Shown: positions 25,803 to 34,099, numbered from the stretch's first letter. The stretch: DNA of 49,449 nt from Nocardia yamanashiensis NBRC 100130 (GCF_001613325.1 NZ_BDCD01000049.1:1-49449); one strand, 5' to 3'. Numbers and translations: made by a program. The notes: a model not told the origin generated them from the letters alone.

Positions 25803-26321
25803 GGCCCCCTACTCTCAGGAAAGAATTGATGTTCGGTCGAATTCTGGTGCGGCGTGCGGCATTCGCATTCTCAAGGGGTTACAGCGATGCCGGTGCCGTC
25901 GTTATCCAGTAGCCCCGATGCTGAATCGGACGGTACCAGTACCGGTGGGTAACCGATCACCACACCAGTCACGTCAATCCCATTGGCAACACAGTCTTTT
26001 CGCGCCGCGAGAGCCTCGACTACCTGGTGAAACCGGGTATCCCCGGGGTCATCCAGGGGTACTGACATAGGGGTGCGCTAGGGGCTGCGGCGAAACCGGT
26101 GTCGGTACCCCGATTCACACCAAAACCATTGCACGGCAATGCGTTATCCGCAATCAGCGGTGGCGGCCGGGCGGAGGGTGCGGTAACCTCCCGGTACCGC
26201 TCATCGCATTCCTCACATTTCCAGGGGGACGTGTGTCGAAATATTCTTCTGCCAAATCCGGACTCGCGATAACGAAAGTGGTTCGAATTTCCGTGCGCTC
26301 GAATTCCATCGAGGTGATGTC
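25803..26321. other. 519-base control region between divergent beta-lactone-type operons
   Basis: There is no convincing gene: the frames present have no ribosome site, and the stretch is less GC-rich than its neighbours. It holds a short inverted repeat CGGTAC-CA-GTACCG at 25931-25944 and several scattered GGTACC-like half-sites (for example near 26102 and 26192), which are candidate binding sites for the nearby LuxR regulator. Promoters for both operons must lie here. I cannot define them further. Confidence 0.5.
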
Positions 26322-27989
26322 GTGACCGTTACCGCAACCTATTGGCGTGCCCTGGACCGCTTCGCCGCCGTCGTCGCCGACCATCCGGATCGGGAGGCGG
26401 TCATCCACGCCACCGGCCGCGACGGCGCCGGCCTGCCGGTCTACAGCGAGATCAGCTACGCCGAGCTCGACGCCTGGTCGGACGCCATCGCCGAGAACTT
26501 CACCGCAGCCGGGGTGACCCGGGGCATGCGGACCATCGTGCTGGTCAAACCCGGGCCCGAGCTGTACGCGGTGCTGTACGGGCTGTTCAAGATCGGTTCG
26601 GTGCCGGTGGTGATCGACCCGGGCATGGGGCTGTTCAAGATGCTGCGCTGCCTGCAGGCCGCCGATGCCGAAGCGTTCGTGGGGGTTTCGGAAGCGCAGG
26701 CGGTGCGGATCGTGTTCCGGTCCTACTTCCGCAAGGTGCGGGTCTCGGTGACCGTGGGCCGATGCTTCTGGCGGGGACCGACTTTGGAGAGCTGGGGGCG
26801 CGAACCCACTGCCGCCCTGCCGGATCGGGCGCCCGCGCCGGACGACGATCCGCTGCTCATCGCCTACACCACCGGCAGCACCGGACCGGCCAAAGCCGTC
26901 GTGCTCACCCACGGCAACCTCAGCGCCATGATCGATCAGGTGGACGCGGCGCGCGAGCACGTGCCGCCGGGAACCTCGCTCATCACCGCGCCGGTGGCCG
27001 GGATCCTGGAACTGCTGCTCGGATCCCGTTGCGTCATACCGCCGTTGATTCCGTCCAAGGTCGGGGCGACCGATCCGGCGCACGTGGTGGACGCCTGCGC
27101 GCGGTACGAGGTCAAGACCATGTTCGCCTCGCCCGCCGTGCTGATTCCGCTGCTGCGGCATCTCGAGGAGACCGGGGCCGGACTGCCCACCCTGCAGAGC
27201 GTGTACTCCGGTGGGGCGCCGGTGCCGGACTGGTGCATCGCGGGGCTGCGCAAGGTGCTGCCGGAGGAGGCGAGGGTGTACTCCGGGTACGGGGCCACCG
27301 AGGCGCTGCCGATGGCGACCATCGAATCGCGGGAACTGCTGGGCGATCTGGTGGAGCAGGCGCATCGCGGCAAGGGGGTGTGCGTGGGGCGGCCGGCGCT
27401 GCACGTTCGGGCGCGGATCATCGCCGTCACCGATGAAGAGTTGCCCACCTGGGCCGAGGTCGAGGCGCGCGAGGCGCAGCTGGCGGTCTCGCGCGGGATC
27501 GGCGAGCTGGTGGTGGCGGGGCCGAACGTGAGCACCCGGTACTTCTGGCCGGAGGCGGCCAATGCGGCGGGGAAGATCCGCGACGGGGAGCGGGTGTGGC
27601 ATCGCACCGGCGATCTGGCGTGGATCGACGAGGAGGGGCGAATCCGGTTCTGCGGGCGCAAGAGTCAGCGGGTGGAGACCGTCGCCGGGCCCATGTTCAC
27701 GGTGCAGGTCGAGCAGGTGTTCAATACCGTGCCGGGGGTGGCGCGGACCGCGCTGGTCGGGGTGGGCGAGCGCGGGGCGCAGCGGCCGGTGCTGTGCGTG
27801 GAGCTGGAAGCCGGCGCCGACCGGGCGGGAGTGGAGGCGCAATTGGCCAGGCGGCGTGACGAATTCGAGGTCGCGGCGGCGGTCGAGCGGTTCCTGTTCC
27901 ATCCGAAGTTCCCGGTCGATATCCGCCACAACGCCAAGATCGGGCGCGAGAAGCTCACGGTGTGGGCGGCCCGGCAGCTCGGCGATTAG
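26322..27989 (+). CDS. nltC: OleC-like adenylate-forming enzyme, probable beta-lactone synthetase
   Basis: This 555-residue ANL-superfamily protein has the AMP loop IAYTTGSTGPAKAVVLTHGN at about residues 179-198, YSGYGATEALPMAT near 320, TGDLAWIDEEGRIRF near 430 and the C-terminal lysine motif NAKIGREKL near 542. The ATEALPM region and the overall pattern match OleC, which activates a 2-alkyl-3-hydroxy acid and closes a beta-lactone instead of making a CoA ester. GTG start with GAGGTGAT upstream. Followed after 10 bases by a 56-residue gene and then the OleD-like reductase. It could be mistaken for a fatty-acid CoA ligase; the neighbours argue for lactone synthesis. Confidence 0.82.
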   Translation: MTVTATYWRALDRFAAVVADHPDREAVIHATGRDGAGLPVYSEISYAELDAWSDAIAENFTAAGVTRGMRTIVLVKPGPELYAVLYGLFKIGSVPVVIDPGMGLFKMLRCLQAADAEAFVGVSEAQAVRIVFRSYFRKVRVSVTVGRCFWRGPTLESWGREPTAALPDRAPAPDDDPLLIAYTTGSTGPAKAVVLTHGNLSAMIDQVDAAREHVPPGTSLITAPVAGILELLLGSRCVIPPLIPSKVGATDPAHVVDACARYEVKTMFASPAVLIPLLRHLEETGAGLPTLQSVYSGGAPVPDWCIAGLRKVLPEEARVYSGYGATEALPMATIESRELLGDLVEQAHRGKGVCVGRPALHVRARIIAVTDEELPTWAEVEAREAQLAVSRGIGELVVAGPNVSTRYFWPEAANAAGKIRDGERVWHRTGDLAWIDEEGRIRFCGRKSQRVETVAGPMFTVQVEQVFNTVPGVARTALVGVGERGAQRPVLCVELEAGADRAGVEAQLARRRDEFEVAAAVERFLFHPKFPVDIRHNAKIGREKLTVWAARQLGD

Positions 27990-27999
27990 GGGGAAGGGC

Positions 28000-28170
28000 A
28001 TGAAAGTCCTGGTGGCACGGGCGATTCCGGTGTTCGGCCGGCTGGTGGCGGTGAGCGGGCTGGCCGCAGTGGTGCAGATCGCGGTGCGCATGGCGGTGGA
28101 CGAAGCGGCGAGCCGGGCGCGGGAACTCCCGGCCGGCTCGGAGCGCAAGCAACTACAGGAGGCGCGGTGA
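28000..28170 (+). CDS. 56-residue protein between the lactone synthetase and reductase genes
   Basis: ATG at 28000 follows a GGGGAAGGG ribosome site, 10 bases after the synthetase stop, and the stop overlaps the GTG of the reductase by four bases. The product has a basic start, a hydrophobic or amphipathic helix at about residues 8-33 (VFGRLVAVSGLAAVVQIAVRMAV) and a charged, helical C-terminus. No family is recognised. Its tight coupling on both sides suggests it is a real part of the pathway, perhaps a membrane anchor or assembly subunit for the enzyme complex. Confidence 0.65.
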   Translation: MKVLVARAIPVFGRLVAVSGLAAVVQIAVRMAVDEAASRARELPAGSERKQLQEAR

Positions 28171-29201
28171 AGGCATTGGTGACCGGTGCGTCCGGATTCC
28201 TCGGGGGCGCGCTGACGCGGCGGCTGGTGCGCGACGGCGCCTACGAGGTGGCGATTCTGGTGCGGCGCACCAGCAATCTGCGCGATCTGGCGTCCGTACT
28301 GGACCGGGTCGAGGTGATCCACGGCGATCTCGCCGATGCCGAATCGCTCGGCCGGGCGGTCACCGGCGTGGACATCGTGTTCCACAGCGCGGCGCGGGTG
28401 GACGAGCGCGGGACCCGGGAGCAGTTCTGGGCGGAGAACGTGGCGGCCACCGCGCGGCTGCTCGGCGCGGCCAAGGCGGGCGGGGCGCGGCGGTTCGTGT
28501 TCGTGTCCAGTCCGAGCGCGCTGATGGATCGCGACGGCGGGGATCAGGTGCGCGTCGACGAGACCGTTCCGTATCCGGAGCGGTATTTGAATCACTATTG
28601 CGAGACGAAGGCGGCGGCCGAACGGCTCGTGCTCAAGGCCGACGACGGCGAGTTCACCACCTGTGCGCTGCGGCCGCGCGCCATCTGGGGCGCCGGGGAT
28701 CGGTCCGGGCCGATCGTGCGGCTACTCGATCGCGCCGCCGCGGGGACGCTGCCGGATCTGTCCTTCGGGCGGGAGGTGTACGCGTCGCTGTGCCATGTCG
28801 AGAACATCGTCGAGGCCTGCGTGCTGGCGGCGGCCGGTGAGAAGGTGGGCGGGAAGGCGTATTTCATCGCCGATGCCGAGGAGACGAATGTGTGGCGGTT
28901 CCTGGCGCGGATCGCCGGTGATCTCGGGTATCGGCCACCGAGCCGCAAACTCGATCCGCGCTTGGTCAACGTCGTGGTCGAGGTGATCGAAACCCTCAGG
29001 CGCGCACCGTTTCTGGCCGAACGCTGGACGCCGCCGCTGTCGCGCTACTCGGTTGCGGTGATGACCCGCACCGGCACCTACGACACTTCGGCGGCCACCC
29101 GCGACTTCGGATACCGACCGGTCGTAGATCGCGATTCGGGTATGGAAGCTCTCAAAACGTGGCTTCGGGACGGCGAGGAAAGTATCGAAACAGCCCACTG
29201 A
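28167..29201 (+). CDS. nltD: OleD-like NAD(P)-dependent reductase (extended SDR, 3-beta-HSD type)
   Basis: This 344-residue extended SDR has TGASGFLG (7-14), Ser114/Ser115 and the Tyr144-Lys148 pair (YCETK), with VFHSAARVD typical of the 3-beta-hydroxysteroid dehydrogenase/OleD group. The basic residues after the second strand (VRRTSN) favour NADPH. In the Ole pathway OleD reduces the 2-alkyl-3-ketoacid to the hydroxyacid that OleC closes to the lactone. GTG start overlaps the stop of the 56-residue gene. It is the last gene of the rightward unit before a 147-base gap. Confidence 0.82.
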   Translation: MKALVTGASGFLGGALTRRLVRDGAYEVAILVRRTSNLRDLASVLDRVEVIHGDLADAESLGRAVTGVDIVFHSAARVDERGTREQFWAENVAATARLLGAAKAGGARRFVFVSSPSALMDRDGGDQVRVDETVPYPERYLNHYCETKAAAERLVLKADDGEFTTCALRPRAIWGAGDRSGPIVRLLDRAAAGTLPDLSFGREVYASLCHVENIVEACVLAAAGEKVGGKAYFIADAEETNVWRFLARIAGDLGYRPPSRKLDPRLVNVVVEVIETLRRAPFLAERWTPPLSRYSVAVMTRTGTYDTSAATRDFGYRPVVDRDSGMEALKTWLRDGEESIETAH

Positions 29202-29348
29202 CCAGCGCTCGGGCGCTCGAAACGAAACCTTGTGTTACGTGCGGTACCAGCTAGCATGGTTGGATAACCGCGCGAGGGGTATGTCGGTGCTGACGGCCCT
29301 CGTCGGAAGACGCAGTACAGCACCGCTACTCAACGAGGAGAGCGCCCG

Positions 29349-30179
29349 ATGCCGGTGTTCGATTATCACGGCGTGTCTGTCGCCTACGACCAGGCGGGAT
29401 CGGGTGATCCGATCGTGTTCCTGCACAATATCGGCGGCGACCGGCGCATCTGGGCCAATCAGTTCGAGGCGTTGGCGGCGACCAATACCGTGTACGCCAT
29501 CGACCTGTTCGGGTACGGCGATTCCGACACTCCCACCGGCGGGTACACCGTCGACAATTACATCGGCATGCTGTCGGAGTTCATCACCGCGCACGGGTTG
29601 CGCGATGTGACGCTGGTCGGCAATTGTTTCGGCAGTGCGCTCTCGCTCCTGTACACCCGCGCGCATCCGGACAATGTTCGTGCGCTGGTGCTGTGCAGCC
29701 CGCTGACGGCCGCCACCCTGCGCCCCACCCAAACCGGCTGGACCGCACGCACCTTCGCGCACCTGCAGGTCGATGCGCTGGCCACCGCCATTCGCCTGCC
29801 CGCGGTCGCCGCGCGCCTGGTGGTCCGCGAACAGCTCGGTCCGCAGGGCCGCAATATGCACCCGGCCACCTTCGCCGCGCTGCGCAGCCGCTGGGCCGAA
29901 CCGCGCCGCCTGCTGCCCCCGGCGGCCATCGCCCGCGACCTGCCGAACCTGGCGACGCTCGACTATTTCCGCCCCGCGCCCGGCTTCCCGCCCATCACCA
30001 CCATCTGGGGCGCGAAGAACCGCATCCTGTCCGCCAAGGCCGGCGCCCGCCTCAACGAGGCCCTGCGCCCCGCGTCCGCCATCACCCTGCCCACCTGCGG
30101 TCACCTGGTCATGCTCGAGGCCCCCGAAACGGTCACCACCGCAATCCGTTCCGCCACCCGCACCGCGCTGGCCAGCTAG
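29349..30179 (+). CDS. Alpha/beta hydrolase with Cys at the nucleophile position
   Basis: The protein has 276 residues. The fold motifs are clear: oxyanion region FLHNIGG (24-30), nucleophile elbow VGNCFGSA and C-terminal TCGHLVMLEAP (His252). The nucleophile is Cys93, not Ser or the Asp of OleB/haloalkane dehalogenases, and the usual acid in the WGxxD loop is Asn224 (WGAKNRI). A Cys nucleophile with His occurs in dienelactone-hydrolase-like enzymes. It lies 147 bases after the OleD-like gene. A TAGCAT hexamer near 29253 suggests a separate promoter, so pathway membership is unproven. Possible roles are lactone opening, protection from the product, or an unrelated function. Confidence 0.78.
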   Translation: MPVFDYHGVSVAYDQAGSGDPIVFLHNIGGDRRIWANQFEALAATNTVYAIDLFGYGDSDTPTGGYTVDNYIGMLSEFITAHGLRDVTLVGNCFGSALSLLYTRAHPDNVRALVLCSPLTAATLRPTQTGWTARTFAHLQVDALATAIRLPAVAARLVVREQLGPQGRNMHPATFAALRSRWAEPRRLLPPAAIARDLPNLATLDYFRPAPGFPPITTIWGAKNRILSAKAGARLNEALRPASAITLPTCGHLVMLEAPETVTTAIRSATRTALAS

Positions 30180-30213
30180 CACAGCGCCGCCCCGAGACCC
30201 CCGGAAACGCGAA

Positions 30214-30244
30214 CGCCCGACCCCTGACCTGCAGGGATCGGGCG
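30214..30244. terminator. Bidirectional terminator hairpin
   Basis: Thirteen-base arms (30214-30226 and 30232-30244, one mismatch, 5-base loop) lie between the convergent hydrolase and ppnP genes. Confidence 0.75.
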
Positions 30245-30261
30245 CGACGCGCTGGTTCGGC

Positions 30262-30573
30262 TCAGCCGAAGTGGCACACGTAGTGCACCGGCTCGACGAC
30301 CTCGATCTGGAAGCTGCTGTTCCCCGGCACCGAGAACGACTCGCCACCCTTGTAGGTGACAGCCGCGTCCGCCCCCGCGAGCGTCACATTGCACTCACCC
30401 TCGAGGATCTCCATGATCTCCGGCGCCCCCGTGTTGAACGTCAACGTAGCCGGCAGGATGACCCCGACCGACTTGCTCGTCCCATCCGCCAGCTCGATGT
30501 TGTGCGACACGCACTTCCCATCGAAGTAGACATTGGCCTTCTTGGTGACGGTGACATTCTCGAACGTCGTCAT
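30262..30573 (-). CDS. ppnP: Pyrimidine/purine nucleoside phosphorylase PpnP
   Basis: This 103-residue cupin-fold protein of the former DUF1255 family has FENVTVTKKANVYFDGKCVSHNIELADGTSKSVGVILP followed by the EIMEILEGECNV and GGESFSVPGNSSFQIEV blocks, which are the family signatures. It is close in length to E. coli PpnP (94). The family cleaves diverse nucleosides with phosphate to base and ribose-1-phosphate. ATG at 30573 has GGAGAG upstream. Single-gene unit between two convergent or divergent neighbours. Confidence 0.92.
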   Translation of the reverse strand: MTTFENVTVTKKANVYFDGKCVSHNIELADGTSKSVGVILPATLTFNTGAPEIMEILEGECNVTLAGADAAVTYKGGESFSVPGNSSFQIEVVEPVHYVCHFG

Positions 30574-30676
30574 GAACTCTCCTGGGGTAATGGGGACGGG
30601 CAAGCCTAACCGCCTCCCACCTCCCCGCCCGCGCCCAGGGTGCGGCAACGAAACCCCACCCTTCACCCGCGTCCCG

Positions 30677-30682
30677 TAACGT
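30677..30682 (+). promoter_or_regulatory. Possible -10 of a leaderless promoter (phosphatase gene)
   Basis: TAACGT ends seven bases before the GTG at 30690, the spacing seen at the other leaderless candidates in this window. The -35 region is not recognisable. Confidence 0.4.
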
Positions 30683-30689
30683 GCGCCCC

Positions 30690-31490
30690 GTGCCCGACAC
30701 CGATGCCGAAATCGCCATCCGCGCAGCCGAAGCCGCCTCCGAGGTGATCCGCTCCGCCTTCGGCGGCCCCCTCACCCACTACGCCAAGGACGCCGACGAT
30801 TTCGCCACCCAGGCCGACCTGACGGCCGAGCAGACCATCCTCGCCATCATCGGCTCCGCCCGCCCCGCCGACCTTTTCCTGGCCGAGGAGTCCGGCAGCA
30901 CCGGCACCAGCGGCAGCGAACGAACCTGGCTGATCGACCCCCTGTGCGGAACCAGAAATTTCGCGGCCGGTGTGCCCCAGGTGGCCGTGAACATCGCCCT
31001 CCGCACCGCCGGCCAGATCACCGTCGCCGCCGTCGCGGATCCCTTTGCGGCCGAGGTCTTCTGGACCTCGGGCCAGGGCGCATTCGTCCGCCACGGCGGA
31101 ACCGACAGACCGCTCTCCCCGAAGTCCGGCACCCGGCTGGTCGACCTCGACCTGGATCCGCCGAGCCCGAACCGAGACTGGTTCCGCCCGGCCCGGCTAC
31201 TCGACGACGAACTCTTCACCACCGCATTCCACCCCCGCGTCCTCTCCACCTCCCTGGCCCTGGCCTGGGTGGCCGCCGGCCGCCGCGCCGCCTATCTCAC
31301 CGACGGGGACATGACGGACAACGTCCACTTCACCGCCGGCATCGCCCTGTGCCGGGCGGCCGGATGCGCGGTGAGCGGGTTGTCGGGGCGACCCGTCGAA
31401 TCCGCACCGCACGGATTGCTGGCCGCGGCCGACCCGGACACCCACGCTCGGCTCCTGGAACGCATTGCCGCACAACGCGAACCGGCATGA
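30690..31490 (+). CDS. Inositol-monophosphatase family protein
   Basis: The protein has 266 residues from the GTG at 30690 (a second GTG lies at 30681). Metal-binding motifs are FATQADLTAEQ (near 38-48), LAEES (Glu66/67) and WLIDPLCGTRNF (80-91), followed by the C-terminal TDGDMTDNVHFTAG region. These define the lithium-sensitive phosphatase fold that includes inositol monophosphatase, 3'(2'),5'-bisphosphate nucleotidase and histidinol phosphatase. The exact substrate is open. The Cys in DPLCGT, where most members have Leu, Ile or Val-Asp, is slightly unusual. Confidence 0.82.
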   Translation: MPDTDAEIAIRAAEAASEVIRSAFGGPLTHYAKDADDFATQADLTAEQTILAIIGSARPADLFLAEESGSTGTSGSERTWLIDPLCGTRNFAAGVPQVAVNIALRTAGQITVAAVADPFAAEVFWTSGQGAFVRHGGTDRPLSPKSGTRLVDLDLDPPSPNRDWFRPARLLDDELFTTAFHPRVLSTSLALAWVAAGRRAAYLTDGDMTDNVHFTAGIALCRAAGCAVSGLSGRPVESAPHGLLAAADPDTHARLLERIAAQREPA

Positions 31491-31518
31491 TCCTCGGCGC
31501 TCGATGCGGCCGGCCGGT

Positions 31519-32334
31519 TCAGGCGGGCCGCCGGGCCGTCACCTGTAGCCAGCGCGTCGGCGCTTCGAACTCTCCCGGCCCGTAGCGTGCGGCCAATTCC
31601 CGATGCGCGATCGTGGTCGCGGAGTCCAGGTCGAGGGTGGAATGGCGTTCGATCTCGCCGCGCAGCGGAGTGCCCTGGCAGAAGGCGAGGGCGGCGAGTT
31701 CGGCGGTGGTGCGGCTGACGCCTTCCAGGTATTCGGCGGTGATCCGGTCGAATCCGGCTTCCGTCAGCTCGCCGCGAATCCGGTCGGCGTCGAAGTATCC
31801 GTGTGGGGTGCGGCGCATGAAATGCAGTGGCTCGGCGGGGGCGGCCGCGCAGAGCGCCTCGGTGACGACCATGGCTACCGGGTTGGTCTCGATCCGGTCC
31901 CATACGTTGAACGCGAACATGCCGTCCGGGCGCAGGACTCGCAGCGACTCGTGGAAGCCACGCACTTTGTCCGGAAAGAACATTGCCCCGAACTGGCAGG
32001 CGACCACATCGAAGGACCGATCGGGAAAAGGCAGTTCCAGTGCGTCCGCCACCTGCCAGCGCACCCGCTCCACCCCGGGACGACCGTCTGCCGCTTGCAC
32101 CATCGGCTCGTTCAAATCCGTTGCGACGATGTCGAAACGCCCGATTCGAGCCAGCTCCCGGGTCAGGGCGCCAGTGCCCGCGGCCGTCTCCAACAGGTCG
32201 GCCCCGGATGCCGCCGCCACCACCGCCGCGAGCGCGCGGGCCGGTTCCGCGAAGATCATCGGGACCAGCACGGTCTCGTAGATCTCGGCGATCGACCCGG
32301 TGAACGCGGCGTCACCGCCTCCACCCGCACTCAT
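31519..32334 (-). CDS. Class I SAM-dependent methyltransferase
   Basis: The protein has 271 residues. Motif I reads DLLETAAGTGALT (46-58), followed by motif II ATDLNEPM, then VADALELPFPDRSFDVVACQFGAMFF and the LRVLRPDGMFAFNVWD strand, a standard UbiE/Methyltransf_11 order. The substrate is unknown. ATG at 32334 is preferred over 32364 because the conserved part begins soon after. It is divergent from the VOC gene with 65 bases between the start codons. Confidence 0.82.
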   Translation of the reverse strand: MSAGGGGDAAFTGSIAEIYETVLVPMIFAEPARALAAVVAAASGADLLETAAGTGALTRELARIGRFDIVATDLNEPMVQAADGRPGVERVRWQVADALELPFPDRSFDVVACQFGAMFFPDKVRGFHESLRVLRPDGMFAFNVWDRIETNPVAMVVTEALCAAAPAEPLHFMRRTPHGYFDADRIRGELTEAGFDRITAEYLEGVSRTTAELAALAFCQGTPLRGEIERHSTLDLDSATTIAHRELAARYGPGEFEAPTRWLQVTARRPA

Positions 32335-32387
32335 GAGCCCGACCTCGCACCGCCGCCCATGCACCGAGCCTACCGCCGCACCACACC

Positions 32388-32393
32388 TAACAT
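32388..32393 (+). promoter_or_regulatory. -10 element of a leaderless promoter (VOC gene)
   Basis: TAACAT ends six bases before the ATG at 32400, the same hexamer and spacing as at the AraC gene (14309). Confidence 0.6.
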
Positions 32394-32399
32394 GCGAAC

Positions 32400-32840
32400 A
32401 TGGCGATTCAGCGGATGGACAACGTGCTCATCGTGGTCGAGGACCTCGACGTCGTGATCGGGTTCTTCGTCGAGCTCGGGATGGAGCTGGAGAATCGGGG
32501 GCCGGTCGAGGGGCAGTGGGTGGAGCGCATCATCGGCGTCGACGATGTTCGGCAGGAGGTGGCCATGCTGCGCACCCCGGACGGGCACGGCAAGATCGAG
32601 CTGGCCATGTTCCACGCGCCGCAACCGGTTCGGCCCGAGCCGAAGGACGCGCCGGCGAACACCCTGGGCATACGCCGAATCATGTTCGCGGTGGACGATA
32701 TCGACGAGGTAGTGGCTCGATTGCGTTCCCGCGGAGCCGAACTGGTCGGTACGATCGAGCAGTACGAACAGATCTTCCGGCTCTGCTACGTGCGCGGCCC
32801 CGAGGGCATCATCGTCGGACTGGCCGAGGAAATCGGCTGA
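32400..32840 (+). CDS. VOC-superfamily (glyoxalase/bleomycin-resistance fold) protein
   Basis: This 146-residue protein has two beta-alpha-beta-beta-beta units: MDNVLIVVEDLDVVIGFFVELGMEL at the N-terminus and IRRIMFAVDDIDEVVARLRSRGAELVG in the second half, ending with the usual YVRGPEGIIVGLAEEIG. The first-strand metal ligand (normally His) is Asn, so a metal-dependent dioxygenase or lyase function is uncertain. The gene is likely leaderless. Convergent with the next small gene, 9 bases between stops. Confidence 0.82.
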   Translation: MAIQRMDNVLIVVEDLDVVIGFFVELGMELENRGPVEGQWVERIIGVDDVRQEVAMLRTPDGHGKIELAMFHAPQPVRPEPKDAPANTLGIRRIMFAVDDIDEVVARLRSRGAELVGTIEQYEQIFRLCYVRGPEGIIVGLAEEIG

Positions 32841-32849
32841 GCCCCGGCC

Positions 32850-33200
32850 TCAGGCCGCCGCGGCGGCCGTGAGGGTGCGCAGTGCGGTGTGGGGGTCGGG
32901 GACGTCGACGACCAGACGGGTGACGGGGGCGCCGGCCAGGTCGATCTGGATGGCGTGGCCGTCGAATCGGGTGTCCCAGAATTCCTTGCGGCCCTTGCCG
33001 CGGAAGATCCCGGCGGCGATCACGCCGGGGAAGAAGGTGCCGGGTGCGCGGACCCACGGCGGGCGGAGGTCGACGGAAGCGAGCGACACCCGGGTGACGT
33101 CGGCGAGGTCGAAGGTGACGTGTTCGTGGAGGGCCAGGACTCGATGGATACCTTCCACATGCACCGTCACCGTGCTCCCGGTGACCTCCAGCTCGACCAT
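32850..33200 (-). CDS. Conserved-type small beta-rich protein, unknown function
   Basis: This is a 116-residue protein from the ATG at 33200, with GAGGTG five bases upstream; a GTG start at 33212 is possible. It is predicted to be mainly beta strand (VELEVTGSTVTVHVEG, HVTFDLADVTRVSL, GHAIQIDLAGAPVTRLVVDV), resembling bacterial PH-like domains such as those annotated in Nocardia and Streptomyces single-domain proteins. No catalytic motif and no membrane segment. Function not assigned. Confidence 0.65.
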   Translation of the reverse strand: MVELEVTGSTVTVHVEGIHRVLALHEHVTFDLADVTRVSLASVDLRPPWVRAPGTFFPGVIAAGIFRGKGRKEFWDTRFDGHAIQIDLAGAPVTRLVVDVPDPHTALRTLTAAAAA

Positions 33201-33393
33201 TTCGCACCTCACGCAACTCGGGGATGTCCATTCCAGGGTGGCTCGGGAAACTTGCGGGAGCCTGAGGGTTTCCTTGCAGTTCTCTCAGGTTTGCGGGACC
33301 ACCTGTCGGTGGGTGCGGGCACAATCGGGTTCAGGCAGCGGGTTTCCGGGGGCGAAAGCGCTTGGGGAGCAATCGGATGAGAGGAGGCTCACC

Positions 33394-34083
33394 GTGAGCG
33401 AACAGCAGGGTGAGAACAAACCGGCCACCTTCGTGCTGATTCACGGGGGCGGCAGCAGTTCCTGGGATTGGCATCTGGTGGCGCCGGAACTACGGGCGCG
33501 CGGGCATGAGGTCATCGCGGTCGATCTGCCCATCGAGGATCCGGAGACCGGCGTCTCGGAGTACGCGGACGCGGTGCTCGCCGAGATCGGGGACCGGACC
33601 GAGGTGGTCGTGGTGGGACATTCGTTCGGCGGCCTGGTCGCACCGGTGGTGAGCGCCCGCCGCGAGACGGACCTGCTGGTGCTGCTGACGGCCATGATCC
33701 CGGTCCCTGGCGAAGCGCCGGACAAATGGTGGGCGGCCAGCGGGCACCAAGCCCTCGGTATCCGGATGGACACCGAGGAGCAGGTGATCGACGTGTTCAT
33801 GCACGATGTGCCCGCCGCCCTGGCCGCCGAAGCGCTCTCACGCGGCCGCGAACAACACGAGAACACCGGCGATCAGCCGATCCCCCTGGACGCCTGGCCC
33901 GACGTCCCGACCCGTTTCCTGCTGTGCCGCGACGACCGCTTCCTGCCCGCGGACTTCATGCGCCCGCTGGTGCGCGCCCGCCTCGGCATCGAACCGGACG
34001 AGATCGACGGCAGCCATTGCGTCATGCTCAGCCGCCCGGCCGAACTGGCCGACCGCCTGCACCGCTACTGGCTCGAGCGCTGA
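33394..34083 (+). CDS. Alpha/beta hydrolase (EstA/MEST-like)
   Basis: This 229-residue hydrolase has FVLIHGGGSSSWDW (oxyanion, near 13-26), VVVVGHSFGG (Ser near 80), an Asp-containing CRDDRFLP loop near 188 and DGSHCVMLSRP (His near 208). The pattern matches the plant methyl-esterase/hydroxynitrile-lyase-like group of small hydrolases. The GTG at 33394 has GAGGAGG upstream. Substrate unknown. A terminator hairpin follows the stop. Confidence 0.82.
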   Translation: MSEQQGENKPATFVLIHGGGSSSWDWHLVAPELRARGHEVIAVDLPIEDPETGVSEYADAVLAEIGDRTEVVVVGHSFGGLVAPVVSARRETDLLVLLTAMIPVPGEAPDKWWAASGHQALGIRMDTEEQVIDVFMHDVPAALAAEALSRGREQHENTGDQPIPLDAWPDVPTRFLLCRDDRFLPADFMRPLVRARLGIEPDEIDGSHCVMLSRPAELADRLHRYWLER

Positions 34084-34099
34084 CGCCCGGAAATGGGCA

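Noticed and set aside
25871..26068. Possible 65-residue protein in the divergent beta-lactone control region
   Set aside because: No ribosome site, no hydrophobic or domain-like pattern, and codon use differs from all neighbours; more likely promoter DNA.
26154..28595. An 813-codon open frame antisense to the lactone synthetase gene
   Set aside because: It is Pro/His/Arg-rich low-complexity sequence without domains, an effect of high GC at third positions in the real gene on the plus strand.
29349..30179. Calling the hydrolase an OleB beta-lactone decarboxylase
   Set aside because: OleB belongs to the haloalkane-dehalogenase group with an Asp nucleophile; this protein has Cys93 and lacks the HDWG motif.
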